Shown here in pieces: positions 17,202 through 26,695 of a DNA stretch of 64,000 bases. The position numbers and the translations under genes are program-made. The stretch is taken from contig CAZVQW010000002.1 in NCBI GenBank assembly GCA_964629475.1, forward strand, positions 124,001 to 188,000, read 5' to 3'. This DNA is from SMWD01 sp964629475 (lineage in GTDB: Bacteria > Pseudomonadota > Gammaproteobacteria > Steroidobacterales > GCA-2729495). Position 1 is the stretch's first letter. Each line of letters opens with the position of its first letter. Under the pieces are notes generated by a model. That model ran no database searches. It saw only the letters and a program-made list of their open reading frames with translations, and was not told where the DNA came from.

Positions 17202-17942
17202 ATGGATAAGATGATCTATGTGGCGATGAACGGTGCACGCGAGACGATGCGTGCGCAGAATGTCGTCAGTCACAACGTCGCCAACGTTAGCACACCCGGA
17301 TTCCGTGCTCTGCAGCACTCGCTGCAGAGCGCGCCGATCCCGGGCCAGGGCTTCGAGTCGAGAATCAACGCGGTCAGCGGGCCGGACGGCTGGAACGCGG
17401 CTTCGGGCAGCATGATCAATACCGGTCAGGAGCTCGATGTTGCGATCCAGGGTGAGGGTTGGTTTGCAGTGCAGACGGCCGACGGTAGCGAGGCCTATAC
17501 GCGAGCCGGCAGTTTGCGCGTCAATGCCTCAAGGATGCTTGAAACGGCGAGCGGTCAACTCATACTGGGCAACGGTGGGCCGATTTCATTGCCGCCGTAC
17601 CAGTCGGTGGACATCGGTTACGACGGGCTCATATCCATCGTGCCGCAGGGCCAGGGCCCGGACACGATTGCCGAGGTCGATCGTCTGAAACTCGTCAATC
17701 CGCCGGTCGAGGAACTCACCGCCGGCGGTGACGGACTGTTTCGTTTAAAAGACGAACAACCGGCGATCGCCGATCCGACGGTACGTGTCAATACGGGTCA
17801 ACTCGAAGATTCGAACGTCAACCCGTCGGCCGCTCTCGTCGAGATGATCGAAATTTCCCGCCACTATGAAATGCAGATTCGGGCGATGCACACGGCCGAG
17901 GAAAATGATGAAGCTGCTGCACGGCTGATGCGAATGGGCTAA
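17202..17942 (+). CDS. flgF: flagellar basal body rod protein FlgF
   Basis: FlgF is a proximal/distal rod junction subunit. The 246-residue protein begins MDKMIYVAMNGARETMRAQ and continues with SHNVANVSTPGFRA, contains LDVAIQGEGWFAVQ, and ends with SNVNPSAALVEMIEISRHYEMQIRAMHTAEENDEAAARLMRMG, all family hallmarks. It lies between flgE and flgG in the rod-hook operon and is distinguished from FlgG by its MDKxIYVAMNGA start. Confidence 0.95.
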   Translation: MDKMIYVAMNGARETMRAQNVVSHNVANVSTPGFRALQHSLQSAPIPGQGFESRINAVSGPDGWNAASGSMINTGQELDVAIQGEGWFAVQTADGSEAYTRAGSLRVNASRMLETASGQLILGNGGPISLPPYQSVDIGYDGLISIVPQGQGPDTIAEVDRLKLVNPPVEELTAGGDGLFRLKDEQPAIADPTVRVNTGQLEDSNVNPSAALVEMIEISRHYEMQIRAMHTAEENDEAAARLMRMG

Positions 17943-17992
17943 CGGCCGGCAACCCGCCTGAATAAACGGATGAACTAAAGAGGAACACAATC

Positions 17993-18775
17993 ATGCAATC
18001 GCTCTGGATAGCCAAGACCGGTCTCGACGCGCAGCAAACCCGCATGTCGCAAGTGTCGAATAATCTCGCAAACGTCAATACGATGGGGTTCAAGCGGGAT
18101 CGCGCCGTCTTTGAAGACCTGTTGTATCAGAATGTACAGCAGGCAGGTGCGGCGACTTCGCAGGATACCCAGAGTCCGTCCGGCCTGAATATCGGCACCG
18201 GCGTTCGTATTGTCGGCACCGAGAAGAATTTCTCGCAAGGATCATATGTTGAAACCGGGAATCCGCTCGACGCGCTCGTCGAAGGCCGCGGTTTCTTCCA
18301 GGTGCTGATGCCGGATGGCTCGAACGGCTATACGCGCAACGGCTCCTTCAAGATGGATTCCGATGGACAACTGGTCACGGCTGCCGGATACCAGATTCAG
18401 CCGGCGATTACGATTCCGGACGGCGTAGAGAGCATTACGATCTCGTCCGACGGCATCGTGCAGGCGAAGCTGCCCGGGCAGACGACACCTGCCACGCTCG
18501 GCACTCTGCAGATCGCGGATTTCCTGAATCCGGCCGGCCTGCAGCCGCGCGGTCAGAATCTGTACCTCGAAACACAAGCAAGTGGCACGCCACAGGTGGG
18601 TACGCCGGGGCTCGATGGTATGGGCTCACTGCGACAGGGTGCGCTCGAGGGATCGAACGTCAATGTCGTTGAGGAACTCGTCGCGATGATTGAGACGCAG
18701 CGCGCCTACGAGATGAACTCGAAAGCTATTTCGACCGGTGATCAGATGTTGCAGTACCTGAACAACAACCTGTAA
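17993..18775 (+). CDS. flgG: flagellar basal body rod protein FlgG (distal rod)
   Basis: FlgG builds the distal rod. The 260 residues start with MQSLWIAKTGLDAQQTRMSQVSNNLANVNTMGFKRDRAVFEDL, which is highly diagnostic, and contain NPLDALVEGRGFFQVLMPDG. They end with SNVNVVEELVAMIETQRAYEMNSKAISTGDQMLQYLNNNL. A GAGGA ribosome site precedes the ATG. It is followed by the L-ring gene flgH. Confidence 0.97.
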   Translation: MQSLWIAKTGLDAQQTRMSQVSNNLANVNTMGFKRDRAVFEDLLYQNVQQAGAATSQDTQSPSGLNIGTGVRIVGTEKNFSQGSYVETGNPLDALVEGRGFFQVLMPDGSNGYTRNGSFKMDSDGQLVTAAGYQIQPAITIPDGVESITISSDGIVQAKLPGQTTPATLGTLQIADFLNPAGLQPRGQNLYLETQASGTPQVGTPGLDGMGSLRQGALEGSNVNVVEELVAMIETQRAYEMNSKAISTGDQMLQYLNNNL

Positions 18776-18807
18776 CGATCACTGATGGAGCATTGAGGAA
18801 TACGTTC

Positions 18808-19503
18808 ATGAACCGACTCGAGACTAACATCCGGCTGGTGACCCTGTTTTTACCGGGGCTGCTGCTGATTCTCCAGGGATGCACGAGCATCGTCGGCGTG
18901 AGCCCCGGCGATTATCCGCCGTCGAGTCCGGTACAGCCGGTAGGGGGCGCGGTTGGAAAAGACGGCGGGCTGTACATGATCGACAACAACCTGGCCTTGT
19001 TCAGTGACATGAAGGCGCGCCGGGTTGGCGACACGATCACGATTTTGCTGAACGAACGCATGCAGGCGTCGAAGAGTGCGAGCACGGATGCCAGCAAGGA
19101 TACGACCGTCGATACCGGCAACCCACTGCTGTTCGGCACGACGGTGACGAGTGATGGGAAGGAAATTCTCAGCAACCAGTGGGAAACCGAGCAGTCATTT
19201 GCCGGCAAGGGTTCCAGCAGCCAGAGCAATCAACTCGATGGCAGCATCACGGTGACTGTCGCCGAGGTCTATCCGAACGGCAATCTGTTCATACGCGGCG
19301 AGAAATGGCTGACCCTGAATCAGGGCGAAGAATTTGTGCAGGTTTCGGGCATTGTACGCCCGGCCGATATTTCGACGGACAATTCACTGCCTTCGTTCAA
19401 AGTCGCCGACGCGCGAATTACCTACAGCGGCAATGGCGCCGTTGCGGACTCGAATCGTCCCGGCGTTGTGGCTCGGTTGTTCATGAAGCTGTGGCCGTTG
19501 TAA
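18808..19503 (+). CDS. flgH: flagellar L-ring lipoprotein FlgH
   Basis: FlgH forms the outer-membrane L-ring bushing. From the ATG at 18808 (GAGGA upstream) the product has 231 residues. The lipoprotein signal ends with the lipobox LLILQGC, so the mature protein begins at that cysteine. Further family segments are LFSDMKARRVGDTITILLNE, SSSQSNQLDGSITVTVAEVYPNGNLFIRGEKW and VSGIVRPADISTDNS. A TTG at 18793 in the same frame is not preferred. Confidence 0.96.
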   Translation: MNRLETNIRLVTLFLPGLLLILQGCTSIVGVSPGDYPPSSPVQPVGGAVGKDGGLYMIDNNLALFSDMKARRVGDTITILLNERMQASKSASTDASKDTTVDTGNPLLFGTTVTSDGKEILSNQWETEQSFAGKGSSSQSNQLDGSITVTVAEVYPNGNLFIRGEKWLTLNQGEEFVQVSGIVRPADISTDNSLPSFKVADARITYSGNGAVADSNRPGVVARLFMKLWPL

Positions 19504-19530
19504 ACAACGGTCCAGCCGGGGAAATTGATT

Positions 19531-20670
19531 ATGAGAAATACAGAACATAACAATCGCAGCCAGATCATCTGGCTTTTGCTGGGCTTCCTGCTGGTTTTCG
19601 CGGGATCTGTCGAAAGTGCACGGGCCGAACGCGTCAAGGATCTGGCGACGTTCAGCGGCGTTCGAACGAATCAGCTCGTCGGGTACGGCCTCGTAGTCGG
19701 CCTCGATGGAACTGGCGATCGTACGACACAGGCACCGTTTACGACGCAGACCCTCGTTAATATGCTCGAGCGCCTCGGCATCACGTTACCCAAAGGCATC
19801 AGCCTGCAGCTGAAGAACATCGCCGCGGTCACGGTGCATGCGGACCTGCCGCCTTTCTCTAAACCGGGCCAGACGATCGACGTCACCGTGTCGTCGATCG
19901 CGAACGCGTCGAGCCTGCGTGGCGGCACACTGCTGTTGACGCCGCTCAAGGGGCTCGATGGCCAGATTTACGCGATTGCACAGGGCAACCTGGTCGTCGG
20001 TGGTCTCGGCACGTCCGGCTCGGACGGCTCGAGCGTCACGATCAACGTGCCGAGTGTCGGGCGTATTCCGAACGGTGCGAGCGTCGAGAAAGAAGTGCCC
20101 AATACATTCGCCAACGGCGATTCATTACAGCTGAACCTGAACCGCTCTGATTTCACTACGGCCACGCGTCTGTCGAGCCGCATCAATGAAATGCTCGGTA
20201 ACGGTACGGCACAGCCCATAGACTCGACGACGGTGCGTATCAGTGCGCCGACTGCGGTCGGGGATCGAATCTCCTTTGTTTCCGTCATCGAAAATATCGA
20301 ATTCATCCCGGGCGATGCACCGGCACGCGTGATCATCAATTCGCGCACCGGGACCGTCGTCATCAGTTCGCATGTGCGCGTCCTGCCGGCAGCCGTGTCG
20401 CACGGGTCGCTCGTTGTCAGCATTACCGAAGATTTCGATGTCAGTCAGCCACAACCATTTGCTCGACGCGGTGAAACCGTCGTGACTCCGGATTCGACGA
20501 TTGATGTTACGCAGGGAGACAGCCGCATGTTCCTGTTCAAGCCCGGTGTCGATCTGAATGAGATCGTCAGAGCGGTCAATGATGTCGGCGCGGCGCCAGG
20601 TGACCTCGTTGCGATTCTGGAGGCTTTACGAGTGGCAGGCGCGCTGCGAGCCGAGCTTCTCGTTATCTGA
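19531..20670 (+). CDS. flgI: flagellar P-ring protein FlgI
   Basis: FlgI forms the periplasmic P-ring around the rod. The ATG at 19531 gives 379 residues, with a cleavable signal (IIWLLLGFLLVFAGSVESARA) and then the conserved ERVKDLATFSGVRTNQLVGYGLVVGLDGTGD. The rest of the protein shows AAVTVHADLPPFSKPGQTIDVTVSSIAN and the end VGAAPGDLVAILEALRVAGALRAELLVI. GGGGA lies upstream. It lies between flgH and flgJ and needs FlgA for assembly. Confidence 0.96.
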   Translation: MRNTEHNNRSQIIWLLLGFLLVFAGSVESARAERVKDLATFSGVRTNQLVGYGLVVGLDGTGDRTTQAPFTTQTLVNMLERLGITLPKGISLQLKNIAAVTVHADLPPFSKPGQTIDVTVSSIANASSLRGGTLLLTPLKGLDGQIYAIAQGNLVVGGLGTSGSDGSSVTINVPSVGRIPNGASVEKEVPNTFANGDSLQLNLNRSDFTTATRLSSRINEMLGNGTAQPIDSTTVRISAPTAVGDRISFVSVIENIEFIPGDAPARVIINSRTGTVVISSHVRVLPAAVSHGSLVVSITEDFDVSQPQPFARRGETVVTPDSTIDVTQGDSRMFLFKPGVDLNEIVRAVNDVGAAPGDLVAILEALRVAGALRAELLVI

Positions 20671-20704
20671 TATTTGGCGAAGAATTTTCTAAACGGTTAT
20701 AGCA

Positions 20705-21595
20705 ATGAATCAGACAGGCGCGATCTATAACGACTTTGCCGGCCTTGCCAGCCTGAAAGCGCAGGCGGCAAAGGAATCGCCCGAGGCGACGCGCGAAGCG
20801 GCGCGGCAGTTCGAGGCGTTATTCGTGCAGATGATGCTTAAAAGCATGCGTTCGGCAGGCGCAGTACTCGGCGAAAAGCGCGATACGACGTACGAAGAAA
20901 TGTTCGATCAGCAGGTTGCGATTGAAATGACACGCGACCGTGGCATCGGCATGGCCGAGATGCTCGTCAGGCAGCTCGCGCCCGATGCAGGTACCGATAC
21001 GGGGCATATCAAGCCGTTCGATATCGATTCCGCACGATCCGGGGTGCCGACCATCGAGGCGGTTGCACAGCGTGCGGACTGGCGTCCGGATGGACAAAGG
21101 CAGTTCGTGCAGGAGATCTGGCCACTGGCTAAAACTGCCGCTGCCGATCTCGACATTGATCCGCGAACGCTGGTTGCCCAGGCCGCGCTGGAGACTGGCT
21201 GGGGCCAGAGCCTCATTCGTGACGGTGCGGGCATCAGTGGCAATAATCTATTTGGCATCAAGGCCGACAACCGCTGGGATGGCGAGCGCGTTACGGTCAA
21301 CACACTGGAGTATGAAGGCGGCATGCCGCGCCGGATAAGAGATGATTTTCGCGCCTATTCAAGTTTGCGCGAGGGCTTCGAGGATTATGTGAATTTCCTG
21401 AAAGGAAACACACGCTACGACTCGGCGACTAAAGGTGGTTTGACCCCGGAAGAGTACGCCGGTTCCTTGCAGGATGCAGGCTACGCAACGGACCCGGATT
21501 ATGCCGACAAGATAAAGGGAATTGTAAACAGTTCCCGGTTGAATGATCTCGTTGGCGAGCTCAAGTTTTCGAAGGACGGGCCGATATATTTGTAA
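20705..21595 (+). CDS. flgJ: flagellar rod-capping protein and peptidoglycan hydrolase FlgJ
   Basis: FlgJ caps the growing rod and opens the peptidoglycan. The 296-residue protein has the two-domain gammaproteobacterial form. The N-terminal rod scaffold contains REAARQFEALFVQMMLKSMRSA. The C-terminal glucosaminidase domain (from about 130) includes VAQAALETGWGQSLI, with the likely catalytic glutamate, NNLFGIKADNRW and FRAYSSLREGFEDYVNFLKGN. It is the last gene of the rod-hook group before flgK. Confidence 0.95.
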   Translation: MNQTGAIYNDFAGLASLKAQAAKESPEATREAARQFEALFVQMMLKSMRSAGAVLGEKRDTTYEEMFDQQVAIEMTRDRGIGMAEMLVRQLAPDAGTDTGHIKPFDIDSARSGVPTIEAVAQRADWRPDGQRQFVQEIWPLAKTAAADLDIDPRTLVAQAALETGWGQSLIRDGAGISGNNLFGIKADNRWDGERVTVNTLEYEGGMPRRIRDDFRAYSSLREGFEDYVNFLKGNTRYDSATKGGLTPEEYAGSLQDAGYATDPDYADKIKGIVNSSRLNDLVGELKFSKDGPIYL

Positions 21596-21641
21596 TGGAA
21601 CGGGTCGGTAGAGCCCGACGCATTCTGCAGGACGAATAACA

Positions 21642-23537
21642 ATGTCACTATTCATTAACAACGGTTTATCAGGATTGCTCGCCTCGCAGCGGGCATTGCA
21701 GACTATTGCCAATAATGTCGCTAATGCCAGCACCGATGGCTATGTGCGTCAGCAGACAAACTTTGCGGCAAACCCTGTTCAGTATCAGGGCGGTTTCGGC
21801 ATCGGGACCGGCGTGCACGTTGACAGTGTAGAACGCGTCTATGACCAGTTTCTCGGCAGCGAGGTAAAGAACGCGACGATGGCTCAGTCGCGAGCGGAAA
21901 GTTACAACAGCATGGCCACGAGACTGGATGGATTGCTGGGTAACCCTGACCTCAATATCTCGACCAGCATTCAGAAATTTTTCGATCAGCTCGAGGCGGT
22001 CAATCGGGATCCGACGTCCACCGTCAATCGCGAGCAGTTACTGGCAGAGGGCGAAGCGCTGGAAAGCCGTTTCCGGCAAATCGACGGACAGATCGCCGGC
22101 CTCGGCAACGAGATCGATAACCGGCTGCAGCAGTCGGTCAATTCGATTAACGATATCGCAGCCAGCCTGGCTGAGGTCAATAACCGTATTGCTTCGACCG
22201 GTGGCGGGGCACCGAACGACTTGCTCGATCAGCAGGATCGTTTGCTGAATCAGCTTGCAGAGCAGATAGACTTTTCGCAGGTTAAACAAACCAACGGCAT
22301 GACGACCGTTACGATCGGCAGCGGTCAGCCACTCGTGCTCGGTACCAAGTCATTCGAACTGACACTCACGCCAAATGAGTTCGACCCGTCGAAACTCGAA
22401 CTGGCCTACGACAACGGTGGCGGGCCTCAGCCCATTTCGAGCCGCATCTCGGGCGGTGCAGTTGCAGGTTTGCTGGGGTTTCGAAACGAAACGCTGGCTA
22501 CGGTATCCCGTGAACTTGGCCAGTTAGCGCTGGGGCTCACGGAGACATTCAACGTACAGCACCGTCTGGGTAACGACCTGAACGGGCAGCCGGGTGAGGA
22601 CTTCTTTACAAATCTGTCGCCGTTTGCGACCGCCAGTTCACGCAATAACGGAACCGCAGTTGTCAGCCTTGCCTACGGTGATGTCTCGGCGGTCAATGCC
22701 AAGGACTATGAATTACTTTACGACGGTAGCAATTGGCAATTGTCCGACGCCGTTACGGGTGCTCCGGTCGCGATGAGTGGTTCCGGAACCGCCGGTGATC
22801 CGTTTGTCGCCGAGGGCATGGAGATCGTCGTCGGTGCAGGCGCTGTCACCGGCGATTCATTTTTACTGCAGCCCGCGGCACAGGCTGCCGCCTCTTTCTC
22901 GATGCAGCTTACCAATCCGAATAAGATTGCCGTGGCCGCGATGCTGAGTGCCCGTTCGGCATTGTCGAATACGGGTGACGCATCGGTGTCGGGCGCCACC
23001 GTCAGTGATCCGTCCGCACCCGGGTTGTTGCAATCTGTAAATATTCACTTCGATGATCCGACAACCTTCAGGGTTTACGATAGCATCGGCACGGATCTTA
23101 GCGGGCCGCTGGCTTATTCCAGTGGTGCCAATATTGACTTCAACGGCTGGACTGTACAGATCAGCGGCTCACCGCAGGCAGGTGACCAGTTTTCAGTGAA
23201 GCCGAACGGATCGGGCAGTGGTGACAACACAAACGGATTGTCCATGGCGACGATTCCGGCACAGGGTTATTTCTCCAATGGGCGGCTGTCGGTGGAAGGA
23301 CTCGGTGCAGCGATGATGACGTCAATCGGGTCGGCCGCCGCGCGTTCGGGTCAGGATCTGATCGTGCAGAATTCGTTGCTCGGCCAGGCGGAGTCCGATT
23401 TGCAGAGTGTGTCGGGCGTCAATCTCGAAGAAGAGGCAGCGAACCTGTTGCGTTTCCAGGAAGCCTACATGGCTTCGAGCAAAATAATCGGTGTTGCCAA
23501 TGATTTGTTCCAGACACTGCTGGCGACGTTACGGTAG
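21642..23537 (+). CDS. flgK: flagellar hook-associated protein 1 FlgK
   Basis: FlgK joins hook and filament together with FlgL. The 631-residue protein has the axial start SLFINNGLSGLLASQRALQTIANNVANASTDGYVRQQ. It also has the helical DLNISTSIQKFFDQLEAVNRDPTSTVNREQLLAEGEALESRF region and the conserved end SGVNLEEEAANLLRFQEAYMASSKIIGVANDLFQTLLATLR. It is a client of FlgN. The middle (about 330-560) is variable, as usual for the surface-exposed part. Confidence 0.95.
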   Translation: MSLFINNGLSGLLASQRALQTIANNVANASTDGYVRQQTNFAANPVQYQGGFGIGTGVHVDSVERVYDQFLGSEVKNATMAQSRAESYNSMATRLDGLLGNPDLNISTSIQKFFDQLEAVNRDPTSTVNREQLLAEGEALESRFRQIDGQIAGLGNEIDNRLQQSVNSINDIAASLAEVNNRIASTGGGAPNDLLDQQDRLLNQLAEQIDFSQVKQTNGMTTVTIGSGQPLVLGTKSFELTLTPNEFDPSKLELAYDNGGGPQPISSRISGGAVAGLLGFRNETLATVSRELGQLALGLTETFNVQHRLGNDLNGQPGEDFFTNLSPFATASSRNNGTAVVSLAYGDVSAVNAKDYELLYDGSNWQLSDAVTGAPVAMSGSGTAGDPFVAEGMEIVVGAGAVTGDSFLLQPAAQAAASFSMQLTNPNKIAVAAMLSARSALSNTGDASVSGATVSDPSAPGLLQSVNIHFDDPTTFRVYDSIGTDLSGPLAYSSGANIDFNGWTVQISGSPQAGDQFSVKPNGSGSGDNTNGLSMATIPAQGYFSNGRLSVEGLGAAMMTSIGSAAARSGQDLIVQNSLLGQAESDLQSVSGVNLEEEAANLLRFQEAYMASSKIIGVANDLFQTLLATLR

Positions 23538-23549
23538 GACGGTAAGCGT

Positions 23550-24749
23550 ATGAGAATTTCGACGCAGATGTTTCAGCAGCAATGGCTGACGGCGATTCAC
23601 GACCAGCAGTCCGCGCTCGCCCAGATTCAGCACCAGATCAGCAGCGGCAAGCGCATTGCTTCATCGGCGGATGATCCGCTCGGTGCCGCCCAGATGGTTC
23701 GGCTGCAACACGGCCTGGACCGGCTCGAGAACTACTCGATGAATGCCGACACGGCGCAGCGTCGGCTTAATCTCGAAGAAAGCACACTGGACAAAGTCGT
23801 CGATTCACTAGATCGGGTTCGCGAACTCGCCATTCAGGCTGGCGGTGCGGCCAAAACGTCGGATGCGCGTGCAGCCATCGCCGATGAGGCGCGCCAGATT
23901 CTCAGCGGCCTGATGGATCTTGGCAACACGCAGGATGCCGAGGGACGGTTTCTGTTTTCGGGCAACCAGGTCCACAGCCAGCCATTCTCGCTGGCCGGCG
24001 GCAGCGTAACGTATTTTGGCGATGACGGTACCCGTTCACAACGAATCGGCGACAACCGCACGGTTCAGGAAGGCGATTCGGGCGTTGATGTTTTCCAGGC
24101 GATTCGTGACGGCAACGGGACATTCTCGGTACAGTCGAACGGCGCCAACAGCGGAACATTGCATTACAGCGCCGCCGTTGTATCCGATCCGTCGAGCTGG
24201 ACTCCGGATACCTATACCGTGCAGTTCAACGGTACCGGTCCGTTTACCTATGAGGTTCAGGACAGCATTGGTACGGTCGTTGCCAGTGGCGGCTTTACGC
24301 CCGGCGATACGATCAACTTTCAGGGCGCGGCCGTGACATTCGAGGGACAGCCTGCAAATGGTGATACGTTCAATGTCACGGCCAGTCAGAATCAGGATAT
24401 TTTTCAGACCGTGCAGAATTTCATCACGAGCATGGGGCGTCAGCTCCAGTCGCCGACCGATCACGCGCTGGGTCAGAGTGATCTGAACTCCTCGCTGCTG
24501 GATCTGGACCAGGCCCTGGAGCATATTGGTGTCGTGCGCAGCCGGGTCGGCTCCCGGTTGTCGATCATAGACCAGCAATTGTCTACCAATGCCGATGTTT
24601 CGCTGCAATTGTCGGAGTCATTGAGTTCGGTTCGCGACGTCGACTATGCCAGCGCCATTTCCGAACTCGAGGCGCGGCTATTCGGGCTCGAGGCGGCGCA
24701 GAAGACATTCCAGAGCACTCGCTCATTCTCGCTGTTCGATATTCTATAA
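23550..24749 (+). CDS. flgL: flagellar hook-associated protein 3 FlgL
   Basis: FlgL is the second hook-filament junction protein. The 399 residues begin with the flagellin-like segment MRISTQMFQQQWLTAIHDQQSALAQIQHQISSGKRIASSADDPLGAAQMV and end with the D0-like helix SAISELEARLFGLEAAQKTFQSTRSFSLFDIL. The intervening region holds Ig-like strands (VQFNGTGPFTYEVQDSIGTVV). It starts 12 bp after flgK. Length is within the range of polar-flagellate gammaproteobacteria. Confidence 0.94.
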   Translation: MRISTQMFQQQWLTAIHDQQSALAQIQHQISSGKRIASSADDPLGAAQMVRLQHGLDRLENYSMNADTAQRRLNLEESTLDKVVDSLDRVRELAIQAGGAAKTSDARAAIADEARQILSGLMDLGNTQDAEGRFLFSGNQVHSQPFSLAGGSVTYFGDDGTRSQRIGDNRTVQEGDSGVDVFQAIRDGNGTFSVQSNGANSGTLHYSAAVVSDPSSWTPDTYTVQFNGTGPFTYEVQDSIGTVVASGGFTPGDTINFQGAAVTFEGQPANGDTFNVTASQNQDIFQTVQNFITSMGRQLQSPTDHALGQSDLNSSLLDLDQALEHIGVVRSRVGSRLSIIDQQLSTNADVSLQLSESLSSVRDVDYASAISELEARLFGLEAAQKTFQSTRSFSLFDIL

Positions 24750-24843
24750 AGAGAAACTTCTCTTTCCGGTGACTTTTTCCGAGTCGCACAACAATCAATA
24801 ACACCGATCGATCGATTTTGTGACGCGGTTCACGCTGAACGAA

Positions 24844-24870
24844 TACAGATTCCGCATGACCCGCCGATAA
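24844..24870 (+). promoter_or_regulatory. sigma-28 (FliA) promoter of fliC
   Basis: TACAGATT (24844-24851), 11 bases and then a perfect GCCGATAA (24863-24870) match the FliA consensus with exact spacing. The start point near 24877 would give a flagellin leader of about 95 nt, ending in a strong AAGGAGG ribosome site (24959-24965). Confidence 0.82.
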
Positions 24871-24971
24871 CACTGGTGGAATGCTTAAAAGGCACCAGAA
24901 AAAATCTTCACAGATTGTTGCTTTGGGCCCATTAGAGCGTAGTACTCAGAAACAGTGTAAGGAGGGCTATC

Positions 24972-26081
24972 ATGCCTACTACAGTTAACACCAACGTAAT
25001 GTCGTTGAATGCCCAGCGCAATCTGACACGCTCTGACGGCATGCTTCAGACTGCCCTGCAACGGCTGTCTTCAGGTCTGCGCATCAACAGTGCCAAGGAC
25101 GATGCTGCCGGCATGGCCATCGCCCAGCGCTTCACGACGCAGATTCGTGGCCTCGATCAGGCTGTCCGTAACGCAAGTGACGGCATCTCGCTGTCGCAGA
25201 CGGCGGAATCGGCGCTCGACGAGCTGACCAACAACCTGCAGCGTATTCGTGAGCTGGCCGTTCAGTCCGCCAACGTCACGAACTCCGCTTCTGACCGTGC
25301 GGCGCTCGACGCCGAGGTTCAGCAGCGTATCGCTGAAGTCGACCGCATTGCGGTGCAGACGAGCTTTAACGGCGTCAACGTGCTCGACGGTACGTTTGGT
25401 TCGGCCACGTTCCAGGTCGGTGCCAACATCGGCGACACGATCTCGATCAGCCTCAGCGTCGGCACGCGATCAGGCCAGGTCGGCTACACCGCAGCAATTG
25501 CTGAAGCAGGTACCTTCGACACGAGTGGCGGCACCAGTGTCGTTGACTTCACGGTCGGCACGGATACAACCGTGTCATTGACATTCGCGCAGGACGCAAC
25601 GCGTCAGGATGTCGTCGACGACGTCAACGCCGCGAACATCGATGGCCTGTCGGCCTTTGTCGATGATGCCGGAACGGTTCAGTTTGTCGCTGATGAAGCC
25701 CTGACCCTCGCCGGTGCCGGCATTGCCAATATCGGTCATGTGGCTGCCACTACGGCCGCCGACACGACGGGCCTCGACAGCCTGGCGGTCACTACGGTCG
25801 ACGGCGCAAACCTTGCGATGGCGAAGATCGATGTGGCTCTTGTCACGGTCAACGGCCTGCGCGGCGACCTCGGCGCGGTTCAGAACCGCTTCGAGTCGAC
25901 CATCGTAAACCTGCAGACGGTCTCCGAGAATCTGTCCGCTTCGCGCGGCCGGATCATGGATGCCGACTTCGCCGCAGAAACTGCCAACCTGACGAAGGCG
26001 CAGATCCTGCAGCAGGCCGGCACGGCCATCCTGGCGCAAGCCAATGCCGTGCCGCAGACGGTCCTCGGACTCCTGCAGTAA
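24972..26081 (+). CDS. fliC: flagellin FliC
   Basis: This is the filament subunit and the only flagellin gene in the window. The 369-residue protein has the conserved N-terminal D0/D1 region (about 1-140, including LQRLSSGLRINSAKDDAAGMAIAQRF and NNLQRIRELAVQSAN). A short central D2-like region follows, and the C-terminal D1/D0 ends with ANLTKAQILQQAGTAILAQANAVPQTVLGLLQ. The LQRIRELAVQ segment corresponds to the region sensed by TLR5 in enterobacterial flagellin. It has its own sigma-28 promoter, a strong ribosome site and a hairpin downstream, consistent with high expression. Confidence 0.97.
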   Translation: MPTTVNTNVMSLNAQRNLTRSDGMLQTALQRLSSGLRINSAKDDAAGMAIAQRFTTQIRGLDQAVRNASDGISLSQTAESALDELTNNLQRIRELAVQSANVTNSASDRAALDAEVQQRIAEVDRIAVQTSFNGVNVLDGTFGSATFQVGANIGDTISISLSVGTRSGQVGYTAAIAEAGTFDTSGGTSVVDFTVGTDTTVSLTFAQDATRQDVVDDVNAANIDGLSAFVDDAGTVQFVADEALTLAGAGIANIGHVAATTAADTTGLDSLAVTTVDGANLAMAKIDVALVTVNGLRGDLGAVQNRFESTIVNLQTVSENLSASRGRIMDADFAAETANLTKAQILQQAGTAILAQANAVPQTVLGLLQ

Positions 26082-26095
26082 GCAAGACGGTAAAC

Positions 26096-26131
26096 CCGGC
26101 AGGTGGCTGGCATTGATCAGCCACCTGTCCG
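26096..26131 (+). terminator. hairpin after fliC
   Basis: CAGGTGGCTG (26100-26109) and CAGCCACCTG (26118-26127) form a perfect 10-bp stem with an 8-nt loop, extended by flanking CCGG pairing. No T-run follows, so it could be a weak or Rho-assisted terminator or an mRNA-stabilising hairpin that separates abundant fliC message from flaG. Confidence 0.55.
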
Positions 26132-26273
26132 GCTCTTGCCGAAGGCGAGAATAAGTAGCGACGTTTAGATACTCGATGGGGGGAAGGCCAGACGGGTATT
26201 GTTGCTGTTTGGACGAAATACCCGGGAACCAGACGACTACTGACAAGCAAGGGATCTGAGAAACGAGCGAGCC

Positions 26274-26624
26274 ATGGATTCGGTAATCAAAATCCAGAAC
26301 GTGATGCCGCCCGCGCCGAAAAAAACACCGGCACCGGTAGCGGCAGACAAGGACGGCAAGCCGGCGCCGACGAGCGGCAAGGAAATGCCGCCTGCGCCGG
26401 ATGTTGCGTCCATCGAGCGCGCCGTCAAGCAGATCAACAGCTACCTGGTCGATTCGCAACGGGCGCTGAATTTCCAGACCCACGAAGCCAGCGGTCGCAC
26501 GATCGTACGCGTTATCAACCCTGAAACCGACGAGGTTATCAGGCAGATACCGTCCGAAGAAGCTCTCGAGATGGCCGCCCGAATCAAGTCGCAGGGTCTG
26601 CAACTTATCAATGAACTGGCCTGA
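26274..26624 (+). CDS. flaG: FlaG family protein
   Basis: This small protein of 116 residues has a proline- and lysine-rich N-terminus and a C-terminal FlaG domain: IERAVKQINSYLVDSQRALNFQTHEASGRTIVRVINPETDEVIRQIPSEEALEMAARI. FlaG proteins influence filament length in several polar-flagellate bacteria. Position between fliC and fliD is the usual one. No separate promoter was recognised in the 140 bp upstream. Confidence 0.93.
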   Translation: MDSVIKIQNVMPPAPKKTPAPVAADKDGKPAPTSGKEMPPAPDVASIERAVKQINSYLVDSQRALNFQTHEASGRTIVRVINPETDEVIRQIPSEEALEMAARIKSQGLQLINELA

Positions 26625-26625
26625 T

Positions 26626-26641
26626 TGGCACGGTTCTTGCT
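26626..26641 (+). promoter_or_regulatory. sigma-54 promoter of fliD-fliS-fliT
   Basis: TGGCACGGTTCTTGCT matches the -24/-12 consensus without fault. It begins right at the end of flaG and lies 55 bp before the fliD ATG. Confidence 0.88.
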
Positions 26642-26695
26642 CTTAGAACGGTATCAGCAGCCGATCGCTGCGGACTGTCAGGAATTAGTACCAAA

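Noticed and set aside
24748..24770. AAAGAGA-AACT-TCTCTTT hairpin after flgL
   Set aside because: Short AT-rich stem without a convincing T-run; not listed as a terminator.
25575..26603. 342-codon minus-strand frame opposite fliC and flaG
   Set aside because: It covers two well-supported genes on the other strand and shows no recognisable domain.
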